DNA from: Gordonia hankookensis
Lineage (GTDB): Bacteria; Actinomycetota; Actinomycetes; Mycobacteriales; Mycobacteriaceae
Direction: 5' to 3'
NCBI RefSeq assembly: GCF_014673215.1
Contig: NZ_JACWMS010000003.1
Location: 740,579-804,578, forward strand
Length of the DNA: 64,000 nucleotides
Part shown: in pieces, positions 25,383 to 33,520 of the stretch
How the letters are laid out: every line of letters starts with the position of its first letter
Numbering within the stretch: the first letter of the stretch is position 1
The notes under the pieces: model-generated
The model's database searches: none
Told to the model about the DNA's origin: nothing
Seen by the model: the letters and a program-made list of their open reading frames with translations, nothing else
Program-made: the position numbers and the translations under genes

Positions 25383-25455
25383 TACCCCCTACGGGATTCG
25401 AACCCGCGCTACCGCCTTGAAAGGGCGGCGTCCTAGGCCGCTAGACGAAGGGGGC
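25383..25455 (-). tRNA. trnE: tRNA-Glu (TTC)
   Basis: A 73-base cloverleaf: acceptor GCCCCCT pairing with AGGGGGT, D-arm TCGTCTAGCGGCCTAGGA, anticodon loop CTTTCAA (TTC), T-loop GGTTCGAATCC. CCA is not encoded. It is the first gene of the minus-strand Glu-Asp-Phe block, an order also found in mycobacteria. Confidence 0.96.
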
Positions 25456-25922
25456 CGGTTCTCCGTTGGGAGCCGACTTAGCTTAGGACACGCGCTGAAC
25501 AAAGTACAAATCCTATGGTCAGAGGGCGAATCTGCGTTCGTTGTCATCACTTCGCAAAGTAAGTCGGGACGGCCTGTACCCGGCGGTTTCCCTCCTGCGG
25601 TGGAAGATCCGGCGTGGCGACGATGTTCGCCACGCCGAGGACCCGCGGTAGCGAAAAGGGTTCTGGCCCAGATCCGACCACGGTCACGGTGAGGCGGTCG
25701 GCGAGGCCGACAACGGGCTCGGGTGCGAACAACAGGCCGAATGTCCATCGGTGTGGTCACCATTGCGGTGACGCCATGTCCGCATCCACACGAAGACACT
25801 GCCGCTGCCACAAAACCTGAGGTAGCGCCTGCACCACCGCCGCCGAACGGCTGCTCGACGGGGCCGCATCCCCCGCGTCGACCGGGCCTGTAAACTCGTC
25901 GTCGCCCTGCTCCGCGGGGCAC
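25456..25922. other. Intergenic region between divergent tRNA units
   Basis: These 467 bases hold no convincing gene; the open frames have no start site and no family-like content. TAAACT at 25891-25896 is a plausible -10 hexamer for tRNA-Lys. On the other strand the sequence just before tRNA-Glu has TTGTTC, 16 bases, then TAAGTC, a possible promoter for the Glu-Asp-Phe unit. Confidence 0.4.
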
Positions 25923-25998
25923 GCCCCTATAGCTCAGTTGGTAGAGCTACGGACTTTTAATCCGCAGGTCGCAGGTTCGAGCCCTGCTGGGGGCACCA
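25923..25998 (+). tRNA. trnK: tRNA-Lys (TTT)
   Basis: Cloverleaf of 73 bases (25923-25995) plus an encoded CCA at 25996-25998. Acceptor GCCCCTA pairs with TGGGGGC (one G-U), D-arm AGCTCAGTTGGTAGAGC, anticodon loop CTTTTAA (TTT), T-loop GGTTCGAGCCC. It is divergent from the Glu-Asp-Phe block, the arrangement seen in mycobacteria. Confidence 0.97.
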
Positions 25999-26008
25999 TC
26001 TTGACCAG

Positions 26009-26035
26009 GCGATTCGCTTCCGAGCGAGTCGCTTT
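26009..26035 (+). terminator. Intrinsic terminator of tRNA-Lys
   Basis: GCGATTCGCT (26009-26018) pairs with AGCGAGTCGC (26023-26032), all Watson-Crick apart from one G-U, around a TCCG tetraloop, followed by TTTCG. It begins 11 bases after the CCA end. From here to 26247 I see no gene. Confidence 0.75.
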
Positions 26036-26247
26036 CGTCGTCTCCGGAGGCCGTCGTGGCCACCGATCGGTCACGCGACGCTTCTGACTGACGTCGTATG
26101 TGGTCGCGAAACCGGCAGCACATGATTCGAAGTCCCGAGTAACCCGCCGCACAACCTGCAAAGACAGGTAGTCGTCTACTCGCGGCCGCATCGCGGAGTC
26201 GGACCACACTTGGATCAGACACCGGAAACGATGCCCTGGAGGGCTCG

Positions 26248-28320
26248 ATGACCACGATCTTCTCCGAACCCGATCATGCCCGACTCGTGCGCAGGCTCTC
26301 CGCGGTCACCGGCGGTGATCTCACCGGCCCACAGATCGCCAAACTCGCCGGCGGTGACGCCGAGCTGCTCAACGACCTCTCCCCGTCGAGCAGACAACGC
26401 GTCGCCGCACTCGTCGCACCGACCGCCGACGGAGCTCTGGAAAAACTCGTGGGCCCCGCCGACTACGTCCCGATCGCCTATCTCGACCTGGCCCGCCGAG
26501 CGTCCGCCACCGTGGCCCGGCTCCTCGACCGTCACCGCCGACCCCTCGGCACCGGAGTCATGGTGTCGCCGCGGCTGTTCATGACCAACCATCACGTCAT
26601 CCCCGATGCCACCGACGCGGCAGCATCGAGCCTGCAGTTCGACTATCAGTTGTGCATCGACGACATCCCCGCGATCGTCACCGAGTTCCGGTTGGACCCG
26701 ACAACCTTCTTCTGGACCAGCCCCGTCGACGATCTGGACGTCAGCCTCATCGCGGTCGGTCCCAGGTTGGCCGGCGACAAGGCACTCGAGCAGTTCGGGT
26801 TCACCCCGCTGTCGTCGGCGGCGGACAAACATGCCGAAGGCGACTTCGTCTCGGTCATCGAGCATCCCGATGGCGACTTCAAGCAGATCGCGCTGCGTGA
26901 GAACCGGGTGGTCGGACGCGGCGCGTCGTCGACGACCCTCTTCTACTCCGCCGACACGCTGCACGGATCGAGCGGGAGTCCTGTGTACAACGACGAATTC
27001 TGTCTCGTCGCACTGCATCACGCCGGTGGCCCACGCAACGATCACACCCTGGACACCGGCGCGCCGGCCCCCGACGACTGCAACGAGGGCATCCGGGCCA
27101 GCGCGGTCGTCGCGGCACTCCGTCTCCGTCACGATGACCTGCCCCTGCGCTTCCGAGACCTCCTCGCCGAGGCGCTCAACCCACCGATGGGATCTGCCCG
27201 CACGACGGCCACCGCACCGACACCGACGCCGACGATCGCGACAGCCACCGGGGTATCCGCCGAGCTCATCCTTCCCGAACTACGGATCGTCAACGGCCGC
27301 ACGATCGCGGCCGAGGCCGCCGCGACGTCGGCGACCCCCGACGCGTCACCGACTTCGACGCCCGAGGGCGTGCCGCCGATCGATGTGCTGTCCGACGGTT
27401 CGCCGCCGACGGCGGGCGCGATGGTCCTCGAACGCAACGATGCGCCCGAAACCGATTACGACAAGCGCCGTGGCTACGAGCCCGACTTCCTCCCGCAGGC
27501 GGTCGCGCTCCCCACACTCCCGACGGCGTTGGTGAAGCAGTGCGCGCTACCCCACGGCCTGCGCCGATCGGCGGCCAATGTGGTGTTGCGGTATCACCAT
27601 TTCAGCCTTGTGATCCGCGCAGATCGCCGAATGCCGGTGTACACCATCGTCAACGTCGACGGACGGCGGCTGCGCAGCATCAACCGCACCACCGGCGAGG
27701 TCGAGGCCGCGGAGATCTGGTACACCGACCCGCGCATCGACACCGACGCACAACTCGGACAGGAGGTGTTCGCCTCGCAGCGGCCACGCTTCTTCGATCG
27801 CGGCCACATGGTGCGTCGACTCGACCCGGCGTGGGGCAGCCCGGCCACCGCCAAGCTATCGGCCGACGACACCTTTCACTTCACCAATTGCTGTCCGCAG
27901 ATCTCTGCCTTCAATCAACACCTCTGGCAGGGCATCGAGAACTACGCGCTCACGAATGCGGGTGCGGAGAAGAAGCGCATCACCATCATCACCGGACCCG
28001 TGTTCGGCGCCGACGACCCCGTCTACCGAGACGTCGCCGTTCCCCGGGCGTTCTGGAAGATCGTGATCCGTGTGCACGCAGGCCGGCTGCGCGCGACCGG
28101 TTTCATCGCAGACCAGAATGCCGGACTCGACGCCGCACTCGGCGACGGCACCGAGGCATTTGCCGATCTCGGCACGGTTGCGGTGTTCCAGGCCCCGATC
28201 GCGCAGATCGCATCCGCGACCGCGTTGAGGTTCGGCACGCTCGCTGACCACGACACCATGCAGGTCGGCCTCGAATCCGCCGGACCAGCGTTGACCGCCC
28301 TCGACGAAGTCGACTGGTGA
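26248..28320 (+). CDS. Trypsin-like protease fused to a NUC1-type DNA/RNA non-specific endonuclease
   Basis: A 690-residue two-enzyme protein without signal peptide or membrane segment. Residues 1-70 are a helical N-domain that may be an adaptor. Residues about 85-295 form an HtrA/V8-like serine protease: His116 (FMTNHHVI), Asp164 (DLDVSLI) and Ser242 (GSSGSPV). A Pro/Thr/Ala-rich linker spans about 312-375. Residues about 405-665 form a beta-beta-alpha-metal nuclease: DRGH at 517-520 with general-base His520, metal-ligand Asn556, and Glu564 at the eight-residue spacing seen in Serratia nuclease. GGAGGG upstream supports ATG 26248. Cytoplasmic location plus two degradative domains suggests a conflict or suicide effector activated by proteolysis; that is inference. 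It stands alone between tRNA-Lys and a lutA remnant. Confidence 0.85.
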   Translation: MTTIFSEPDHARLVRRLSAVTGGDLTGPQIAKLAGGDAELLNDLSPSSRQRVAALVAPTADGALEKLVGPADYVPIAYLDLARRASATVARLLDRHRRPLGTGVMVSPRLFMTNHHVIPDATDAAASSLQFDYQLCIDDIPAIVTEFRLDPTTFFWTSPVDDLDVSLIAVGPRLAGDKALEQFGFTPLSSAADKHAEGDFVSVIEHPDGDFKQIALRENRVVGRGASSTTLFYSADTLHGSSGSPVYNDEFCLVALHHAGGPRNDHTLDTGAPAPDDCNEGIRASAVVAALRLRHDDLPLRFRDLLAEALNPPMGSARTTATAPTPTPTIATATGVSAELILPELRIVNGRTIAAEAAATSATPDASPTSTPEGVPPIDVLSDGSPPTAGAMVLERNDAPETDYDKRRGYEPDFLPQAVALPTLPTALVKQCALPHGLRRSAANVVLRYHHFSLVIRADRRMPVYTIVNVDGRRLRSINRTTGEVEAAEIWYTDPRIDTDAQLGQEVFASQRPRFFDRGHMVRRLDPAWGSPATAKLSADDTFHFTNCCPQISAFNQHLWQGIENYALTNAGAEKKRITIITGPVFGADDPVYRDVAVPRAFWKIVIRVHAGRLRATGFIADQNAGLDAALGDGTEAFADLGTVAVFQAPIAQIASATALRFGTLADHDTMQVGLESAGPALTALDEVDW

Positions 28321-28381
28321 CCTCTGCCCGGAGTCGGCCAGAACTCGCCACCGACGGCCGATCGGCTGCGGGCGCCCGCTC

Positions 28382-28580
28382 CGAGGTGGATGATCCCACC
28401 ATGAGGGTTGCTCTTCGCCACATGCCTCAACGACACGAGGTCGGCGAGAAACCGCTGCAACACCTGCGAAGCGTCAAGGCGGTCAAGGGGATCGACCTGG
28501 TCGAGTTACCGGCAGCAGAGCAATGCTGCGGATTCGGCGGAAGAGACCGGCGCCGAAGTCCTGGTGGCGGGTGACAATTC
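28382..28580 (+). pseudogene. Eroded duplicate of lutA
   Basis: This stretch repeats pieces of the lutA gene at 30482, in the same order. The pieces are 19 bases of 5' flank, the start codon and about 37 bases (ATGAGGGTTG, with two bases lost after it), then lutA from about 30922 to 31017, then from about 31078 to 31122. About 400 and 60 bases are missing between them, and a 9-base duplication is present. It still reads VELPAAEQCCGFGG but ends early at TGA 28572-28574 and lacks one CCG cluster motif. It lies between the protease-nuclease gene and the aldo/keto reductase. Confidence 0.85.
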
Positions 28581-28596
28581 GACTCAGTCCCGGCGG

Positions 28597-29559
28597 TTAT
28601 GCCGATCGGCGGCGGGTCAGCGCCTCGATCATCTGCGTCGACATCGTGTCCAGCGACGCTGACTCTTCGTCCTCGACGGACGTGAGGGTGTTGATCTCCT
28701 CATCGGTCAGCGCAGCAGCGACATCAATCGCGCGCAGGTTGTCCGCCAGGTGGTCCAAGGACCTGGTGCCCGGGATGGGGATGATCACAGGCGAGCGGCG
28801 CAGCAACCAGCCCAAGGCGACCGCCGATGCCGAGACACCGAGACGCTGGGCTGGTCGCGTGAGCGCCGGCAGGCCGCCGAGCGCGCCGGTCGCGAGCGGG
28901 AAGTAGGGGACGAAGGCGATGCCGTCACGCTCGCACGCCGCAAGTACCTCGACGCCACTGCGATCGATGAGGTTGAACCGGTTTTGTACCGCCGCAATCG
29001 GCGTGAGACGTTGTGCGCGTTCCAACATCTCGGGCGAAGCGCCGGAGATACCGATGTGGCGCACCTTCCCCTCGTCTCGCAACTCGACGAGGGCGCCGAG
29101 CGCATCTTCGAGCGGCACCGCCTCCTCAGGAGAGTTCCCAGGCGCCTGACTGTCGCCCCAAAGACGCAGGTAGGTGAGCGGGCTGGCCTCGGCCCGCAGA
29201 TCGAGCAAGGCATCCTCGACCTGGGCACGCACGATTTCCGGGCGACCGTCGGTCAGCCACTCCCCCTCAGCACCGCGCCGGGCGCCGACCTTGTTCCCGA
29301 TCACGATGTCGGGGGAAACCGGGCTGAGCGCCCGCCCGATGAGTTGGTTGACTGTTCGGGGCCCGTAGGCGTTGGCAGTGTCGAAGAACTGCACTCCCTG
29401 CTCCACCGCGCCGCGTAACACGCCGATCGCGCCGAGCACGTCGTCCGGAAACCCGATGACGTCCCGGCCGGCCAGTTGCATGGCGCCGTATCCGAGACGG
29501 ACGACCCGGTCCGTTCCTCCCAGCAAGTGGGTGGGTGTGAAGCTCTCGTTGGCAAACAT
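28597..29559 (-). CDS. Aldo/keto reductase
   Basis: A 320-residue NADPH-dependent (beta/alpha)8 oxidoreductase. The catalytic tetrad is visible: Asp and Tyr in FFDTANAYG, Lys in IGNKVG, and a position usually occupied by His within LRLWGDS, here Trp-Gly-Asp in a divergent setting. NADPH-binding IPIPGTRSLDHLADN lies near residue 270. ATG 29559 follows AAAGGAG; that ribosome site overlaps the stop of the TetR gene, so the two are an operon. Substrate unknown; the partner TetR suggests a response to a reactive carbonyl or xenobiotic. Confidence 0.88.
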   Translation of the reverse strand: MFANESFTPTHLLGGTDRVVRLGYGAMQLAGRDVIGFPDDVLGAIGVLRGAVEQGVQFFDTANAYGPRTVNQLIGRALSPVSPDIVIGNKVGARRGAEGEWLTDGRPEIVRAQVEDALLDLRAEASPLTYLRLWGDSQAPGNSPEEAVPLEDALGALVELRDEGKVRHIGISGASPEMLERAQRLTPIAAVQNRFNLIDRSGVEVLAACERDGIAFVPYFPLATGALGGLPALTRPAQRLGVSASAVALGWLLRRSPVIIPIPGTRSLDHLADNLRAIDVAAALTDEEINTLTSVEDEESASLDTMSTQMIEALTRRRSA

Positions 29560-29561
29560 GG

Positions 29562-30272
29562 TCACTCCTTTGCTCCCTGTTCCGGTGCGTCTTGTGAGGG
29601 CGCGACGTGTTCGATGAGGGTGCGCAGCCATTGCCTCAACAGCGCTTCCTCTGCCGAGGTGAACAGCTCTGGAGCCGAGCCGAGCCGAGCGAGCAGCAGC
29701 GCTCCGGCATGTTCGGAGGAACCGAGTTCGTGCGGGCGCCCGGTGAGCTCGGACATCAGCGCCGAACGCATCCTCTTGGCAAGCGGTCCGGTTGCCGATC
29801 CACCGTCGTGGACCAACCGCGTGACGCAGCCAATCGCCATCGCAGTGGTCATGGCGGTGGCCTCGCCCACCCCCATGCAGAGCAACCCCGCATCGGCTAG
29901 CCGCTCGAGGCCGCGACGCAGTTCTGCTTCGGCCGTCTGAGCAGCTGCGGACTGATGATCAGCACCGCCGTACATGAGTGCATAAAGAGCCGGGTTCTCC
30001 ACTCCGAAGCCCACATGCATGTCCCAACCCGCCGCGAAGTCGACGAGAAGATCACCGCTACGGGTAACCGCGCGCTTGCGCTCCAGGTACTCAGCGAACG
30101 CCTCATCGGTCACGGCCTGCAAGAGACCGTCCTTGTCGCCGAAGTGGTGATACAGCGTCGGAGCAGCGACACCGGCCGCCTCATACAACTCACGAGTGCT
30201 CGGGACTCGGCCCGGCTGCTCCGTCAGCATCGAACGTGCTGCCTCGATCAAACGACCTCTACCTGACGCCAC
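29562..30272 (-). CDS. TetR-family transcriptional regulator
   Basis: A 236-residue repressor with an N-terminal helix-turn-helix (STRELYEAAGVAAPTLYHHF, then GDKDGLLQAV) at about residues 25-60 and a C-terminal ligand domain. I choose GTG 30272 because it brings in the usual first helix (RLIEAARSML); no ribosome site precedes it, so translation may be leaderless. Directly upstream lies an inverted repeat centred at 30281. It is co-transcribed with the aldo/keto reductase, which it probably controls together with itself. Confidence 0.85.
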   Translation of the reverse strand: MASGRGRLIEAARSMLTEQPGRVPSTRELYEAAGVAAPTLYHHFGDKDGLLQAVTDEAFAEYLERKRAVTRSGDLLVDFAAGWDMHVGFGVENPALYALMYGGADHQSAAAQTAEAELRRGLERLADAGLLCMGVGEATAMTTAMAIGCVTRLVHDGGSATGPLAKRMRSALMSELTGRPHELGSSEHAGALLLARLGSAPELFTSAEEALLRQWLRTLIEHVAPSQDAPEQGAKE

Positions 30273-30273
30273 G

Positions 30274-30288
30274 TATATCAACGATACA
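30274..30288. promoter_or_regulatory. Candidate TetR operator
   Basis: TATATCAACGATACA has a perfect TATC-AAC-GATA core (30276-30286), one mismatched pair and then a further matching pair outside. It abuts the GTG start of the TetR gene, where an autorepressor would bind. Confidence 0.5.
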
Positions 30289-30481
30289 TAGTTTCGGGGC
30301 AGTTGGAGATCATCGGTACACGGTCTCGGGTGCACGCGGCCAGTCCTCCCGAAGAAGCGCTGATCGACCGCGATCGCCTCCACATCGTTCGCAGGATGTG
30401 ACCTGACGCCCGCGGGCACAGCAGAACTCCGTCTCTGACGATCCGACTGCGTCCGACCGCGTCGAGGCGGATGATTCACAC

Positions 30482-31222
30482 ATGAGGGTTGCGCTCTTCG
30501 CCACGTGTTTCAACGACACGATGTGGCCCGACACCCCGAAGGCCACGGTGCTGCTGCTCGAACGCCTCGGGGTCGAGGTGGAGTTCCCCGTCGAGCAGAC
30601 CTGCTGCGGACAGATGTTCACCAACACCGGCTACGCCGATGAGGCCATCCCGGGTGTCCGCCAGTTCGTCGACGTCTTCGGCGGCTACGACGCCGTGGTC
30701 GCACCATCGGGATCATGTGTGGGATCGGTGCGTCATCAGCATCCGTGGCTCGCCGACCGCGCAGGCGATCGTGGGTTGCGCTCGGCCGTCGACGTCCTGG
30801 TCCCCAAGGTGGTCGAGTTGAGCGAGTTCCTCGTGGATGTCCTCGGCGTCACCGACGTCGGTGCGTATTTCCCACATCGCGTGACATATCACCCGACATG
30901 CCATTCGCTGCGCATGCTGAGAGTCGGCGACAAACCGCTGCAACTCCTACGAAGCGTCAAGGGGATCGACCTGGTCGAGTTACCGGCAGCCGAGCAATGC
31001 TGCGGTTTCGGCGGCACGTTCGCGATGAAAAACGCCGATGTCTCGGTGGCGATGGGCTCGGACAAGACCGCCCACGTCAAAGAGACCGGTGCCGAAGTCC
31101 TGGTGGCGGGTGACAATTCGTGTCTCGCGCACATCGGCGGCATGCTGTCGAGAGAACGCTCCGGGATACGCATGATGCATCTGGCGGAGGTACTGGCGTC
31201 GACCGAGACGGAGCCGGCATGA
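30482..31222 (+). CDS. lutA: L-lactate oxidation complex subunit LutA (Fe-S oxidoreductase)
   Basis: A 246-residue protein with two CCG-type cysteine-rich domains, seen as EQTCCGQMF near residue 40 and EQCCGFGGTF near residue 178. These ligate cofactors in LutA/YkgE and in glycolate oxidase and heterodisulfide reductase subunits. With LutB and LutC it forms an iron-sulfur L-lactate dehydrogenase that feeds electrons to the respiratory chain and makes pyruvate. Its stop overlaps the lutB start (ATGA). CACATC (30381-30386) and GATGTG (30395-30400) form an inverted repeat 80 bases upstream that may be a regulatory site. Confidence 0.93.
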   Translation: MRVALFATCFNDTMWPDTPKATVLLLERLGVEVEFPVEQTCCGQMFTNTGYADEAIPGVRQFVDVFGGYDAVVAPSGSCVGSVRHQHPWLADRAGDRGLRSAVDVLVPKVVELSEFLVDVLGVTDVGAYFPHRVTYHPTCHSLRMLRVGDKPLQLLRSVKGIDLVELPAAEQCCGFGGTFAMKNADVSVAMGSDKTAHVKETGAEVLVAGDNSCLAHIGGMLSRERSGIRMMHLAEVLASTETEPA

Positions 31223-32739
31223 CGACCGCCCGACCTGCCCATCAGACCGGCCACCCGCACGTCGGTGTGACGTCCACCTTCGTCGGCATGCCGAAGTTCC
31301 CGGTCGCGGCCCGCACCGAACTCGCCAACACCACCCAACGTCGAAACCTCGCCCATGCCACCGGCATCATCCGCTCCAAACGTGCGAGCGTCGTCGGTGA
31401 ACTCGACAACTGGGAGGAGCTTCGGTTGGCAGCGGAGGCCATCAAGAACCGCACCCTCCGTCACCTCGACCACTACCTGGTGCAGTTCGAGGAGAAGGCC
31501 ACCGCGGCCGGCGCGGTGGTGCACTGGGCCCGAGACGCCGAGGAGGCCAACCGGATCGTCGTCGATCTGGTCCGCCGGACCGGCGCCGACGAGGTGGTCA
31601 AGGTCAAGTCGATGGCCACCCAGGAGATCGAGCTCAACGAGGCGTTGCAGGCGGCAGGCATCGACGCCTGGGAGACCGACCTCGCCGAGTTGATCGTGCA
31701 ACTCGGCGATGACTGGCCAAGCCATATCCTGGTCCCCGCCATCCACCGCAACCGCAGCGAGGTCCGTGAGATCTTCCGGCGACGCATGAAGGAGGTCGGC
31801 CGTCCGGCCCCCGACGACCTCACCGACGACCCGCGACGGCTCGCCGAGGCGGCACGGCTCCACCTGCGCGAGAAGTTCTTACGCGCCAAGGTCGGGATCA
31901 GCGGCGCGAACTTCGCGGTCGCCGACACCGGCAGTCTCGTGGTCGTCGAGTCCGAGGGCAACGGCCGGATGTGCCTCACCCTCCCGGAAACGCTGATCTC
32001 GGTGGTCGGTATCGAGAAGGTGCTACCGACCTGGTCCGACCTCGAGGTGTTCCTGCAGGTGCTGCCGCGGTCGAGCACCGGCGAACGGGAGAATCCCTAC
32101 ACGTCGATCTGGACCGGTGTCACCCCCGGAGACGGTCCACAGAATGTGCACATCGTCCTGCTCGACAACCATCGCACCACCGTGCTGGCCGACGAGATGG
32201 GCCGTGATGCGTTGCGGTGCATCCGCTGCTCGGCGTGCCTCAACGTGTGCCCGGTCTACGAGCGCGCCGGTGGCCACGCCTACGGCTCTGTCTACCCCGG
32301 CCCGATCGGCGCCATCCTCACCCCGCAACTCCGCGGTACCGGCTCTGCTGTCGATCAGTCACTGCCGTATGCATCGAGCCTGTGTGGCGCTTGCTTCGAC
32401 GCCTGTCCGGTGCGCATCGACATCCCGGAACTGCTGGTGCACTTGCGGACCCGCGTCGTCGACGAGCATCGCGGCGGACTCCCGACGGCTGAGTCCGCCG
32501 CGATGAAGGCGATGGCCTGGATGTTCGGTTCCCACAAGAGACTGGAGGCCGCACAGAAGACGGCGACCTCGAGCAACCGATTCTTCCGGCGGCGCACCAC
32601 GATCGGGTCGATTCCGGGACCGTTGGCCGGCTGGAGTTCTTCTCGCGACATCCCGGTGCCACCGAAAGAGTCGTTCCGCGACTGGTGGAAACGTGAGCGC
32701 GCCAACCGAAACGACGAGGGCGGCGAGGGCGGCAGATGA
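31219..32739 (+). CDS. lutB: L-lactate oxidation complex subunit LutB
   Basis: A 506-residue LutB/YkgF protein: an N-terminal LUD domain, which in LutC stands alone, then a ferredoxin-like region with two 4Fe-4S motifs, CIRCSACLNVCPVYE from Cys334 and CGACFDACPVRIDIP from Cys389. A basic C-terminal tail follows. It passes electrons within the LutABC lactate-oxidising complex. It overlaps lutA and lutC by four bases on either side, so the subunits are made in coupled amounts. Confidence 0.93.
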   Translation: MTTARPAHQTGHPHVGVTSTFVGMPKFPVAARTELANTTQRRNLAHATGIIRSKRASVVGELDNWEELRLAAEAIKNRTLRHLDHYLVQFEEKATAAGAVVHWARDAEEANRIVVDLVRRTGADEVVKVKSMATQEIELNEALQAAGIDAWETDLAELIVQLGDDWPSHILVPAIHRNRSEVREIFRRRMKEVGRPAPDDLTDDPRRLAEAARLHLREKFLRAKVGISGANFAVADTGSLVVVESEGNGRMCLTLPETLISVVGIEKVLPTWSDLEVFLQVLPRSSTGERENPYTSIWTGVTPGDGPQNVHIVLLDNHRTTVLADEMGRDALRCIRCSACLNVCPVYERAGGHAYGSVYPGPIGAILTPQLRGTGSAVDQSLPYASSLCGACFDACPVRIDIPELLVHLRTRVVDEHRGGLPTAESAAMKAMAWMFGSHKRLEAAQKTATSSNRFFRRRTTIGSIPGPLAGWSSSRDIPVPPKESFRDWWKRERANRNDEGGEGGR

Positions 32740-33368
32740 GTGCACGCGACGAGATCCTCGGACGAATCCGGACCGCGCTCGGCGACGTCAGCGATCCCCA
32801 CGTGGGCGAGACGCCGGTCGACTGGGCGTACGGGCAGGCGGTCAGCACCGGCGACCTCGGCCTGATCGATCGCTTCGCCGAACGGGTGGCCGACTACCGT
32901 GCCGTGGTCGAGCAGGTGTCGGCGGCCGACCTGGACGCCGCGGTCGTCGCCGCACTCGCCGGGGTGAGCGGACCGATCGTGGCCGACGACGTCGTCCGTC
33001 GACGCCTCGGGGCCGATCTGGAATGGCGCAAGGACGACGGACTCTCGCCCGCCGACCTCGATGGGGTCGGCGCGGTGGTGACGACCGCTGCGGTCGCGAT
33101 GGCCAACACGGGCACCATCGTCCTCGACCACGGACCGGGACAGGGCCGACGCGCGGTGTCGTTGGTGCCCGACGTACATGTCTGCATCGTCGACACCGAT
33201 CAGGTGGTCGGCGATGTCCCCGAAGCGGTCGCCCGACTCGTCGAGACCGGGGCCCACACACATCCACAGACCTGGATCAGCGGGCCGAGCGCCACCAGCG
33301 ACATCGAACTCGATCGCGTGGAGGGTGTCCACGGGCCACGGACACTGCACGTGCTGATCGTTGGGTGA
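32736..33368 (+). CDS. lutC: L-lactate oxidation complex subunit LutC
   Basis: A 210-residue LUD-domain protein (LutC/YkgG). The C-terminal motif GTIVLDHGPGQGRR, then VPDVHVCIV, is characteristic of the domain. It completes the lactate-utilisation complex with LutA and LutB and is the last gene of the operon; its ATG overlaps the lutB stop. No lactate permease or LutR-type regulator is adjacent. Confidence 0.92.
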   Translation: MSARDEILGRIRTALGDVSDPHVGETPVDWAYGQAVSTGDLGLIDRFAERVADYRAVVEQVSAADLDAAVVAALAGVSGPIVADDVVRRRLGADLEWRKDDGLSPADLDGVGAVVTTAAVAMANTGTIVLDHGPGQGRRAVSLVPDVHVCIVDTDQVVGDVPEAVARLVETGAHTHPQTWISGPSATSDIELDRVEGVHGPRTLHVLIVG

Positions 33369-33410
33369 CCCGCGTGCCCTAGAGGTGCCGCTGTTGTCCT
33401 GTGACTTCTG

Positions 33411-33460
33411 TTCACTGATGTCGACTGAGGTTCACTGAGGTCCACTGAAGTTGCTGAATT
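33411..33460. repeat. Five imperfect 10-bp tandem repeats (consensus TTCACTGAGG)
   Basis: Five consecutive 10-base units start at 33411, 33421, 33431, 33441 and 33451; all keep a CTGA core in register for the first four and drift in the fifth. The unit equals about one helical turn. They end 31 bases before the LexA-like box of the DUF222/HNH gene. Confidence 0.6.
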
Positions 33461-33491
33461 TGCTTGCACTGCTTGCGAATTGCTCTTGTAA

Positions 33492-33507
33492 TCGAACATT
33501 CATTCGA
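33492..33507. promoter_or_regulatory. LexA (SOS) box
   Basis: TCGAACATTCATTCGA matches the mycobacterial SOS consensus TCGAAC-N4-GTTCGA at 11 of the 12 specified positions. It ends 13 bases before the start codon at 33521, overlapping the expected promoter. 13E12-family genes are among the LexA targets I recall in Mycobacterium tuberculosis, which supports the call. Confidence 0.7.
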
Positions 33508-33520
33508 ATACATTGGAGTC

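Noticed and set aside
25600..25860. Possible small gene between the tRNA units
   Set aside because: Open frames overlap in several phases without ribosome site, conserved motif or consistent codon bias.
28366..28377. Self-complementary GCGGGCGCCCGC after the protease-nuclease gene
   Set aside because: No loop and ordinary for 70 percent GC DNA; it cannot be told apart from chance.
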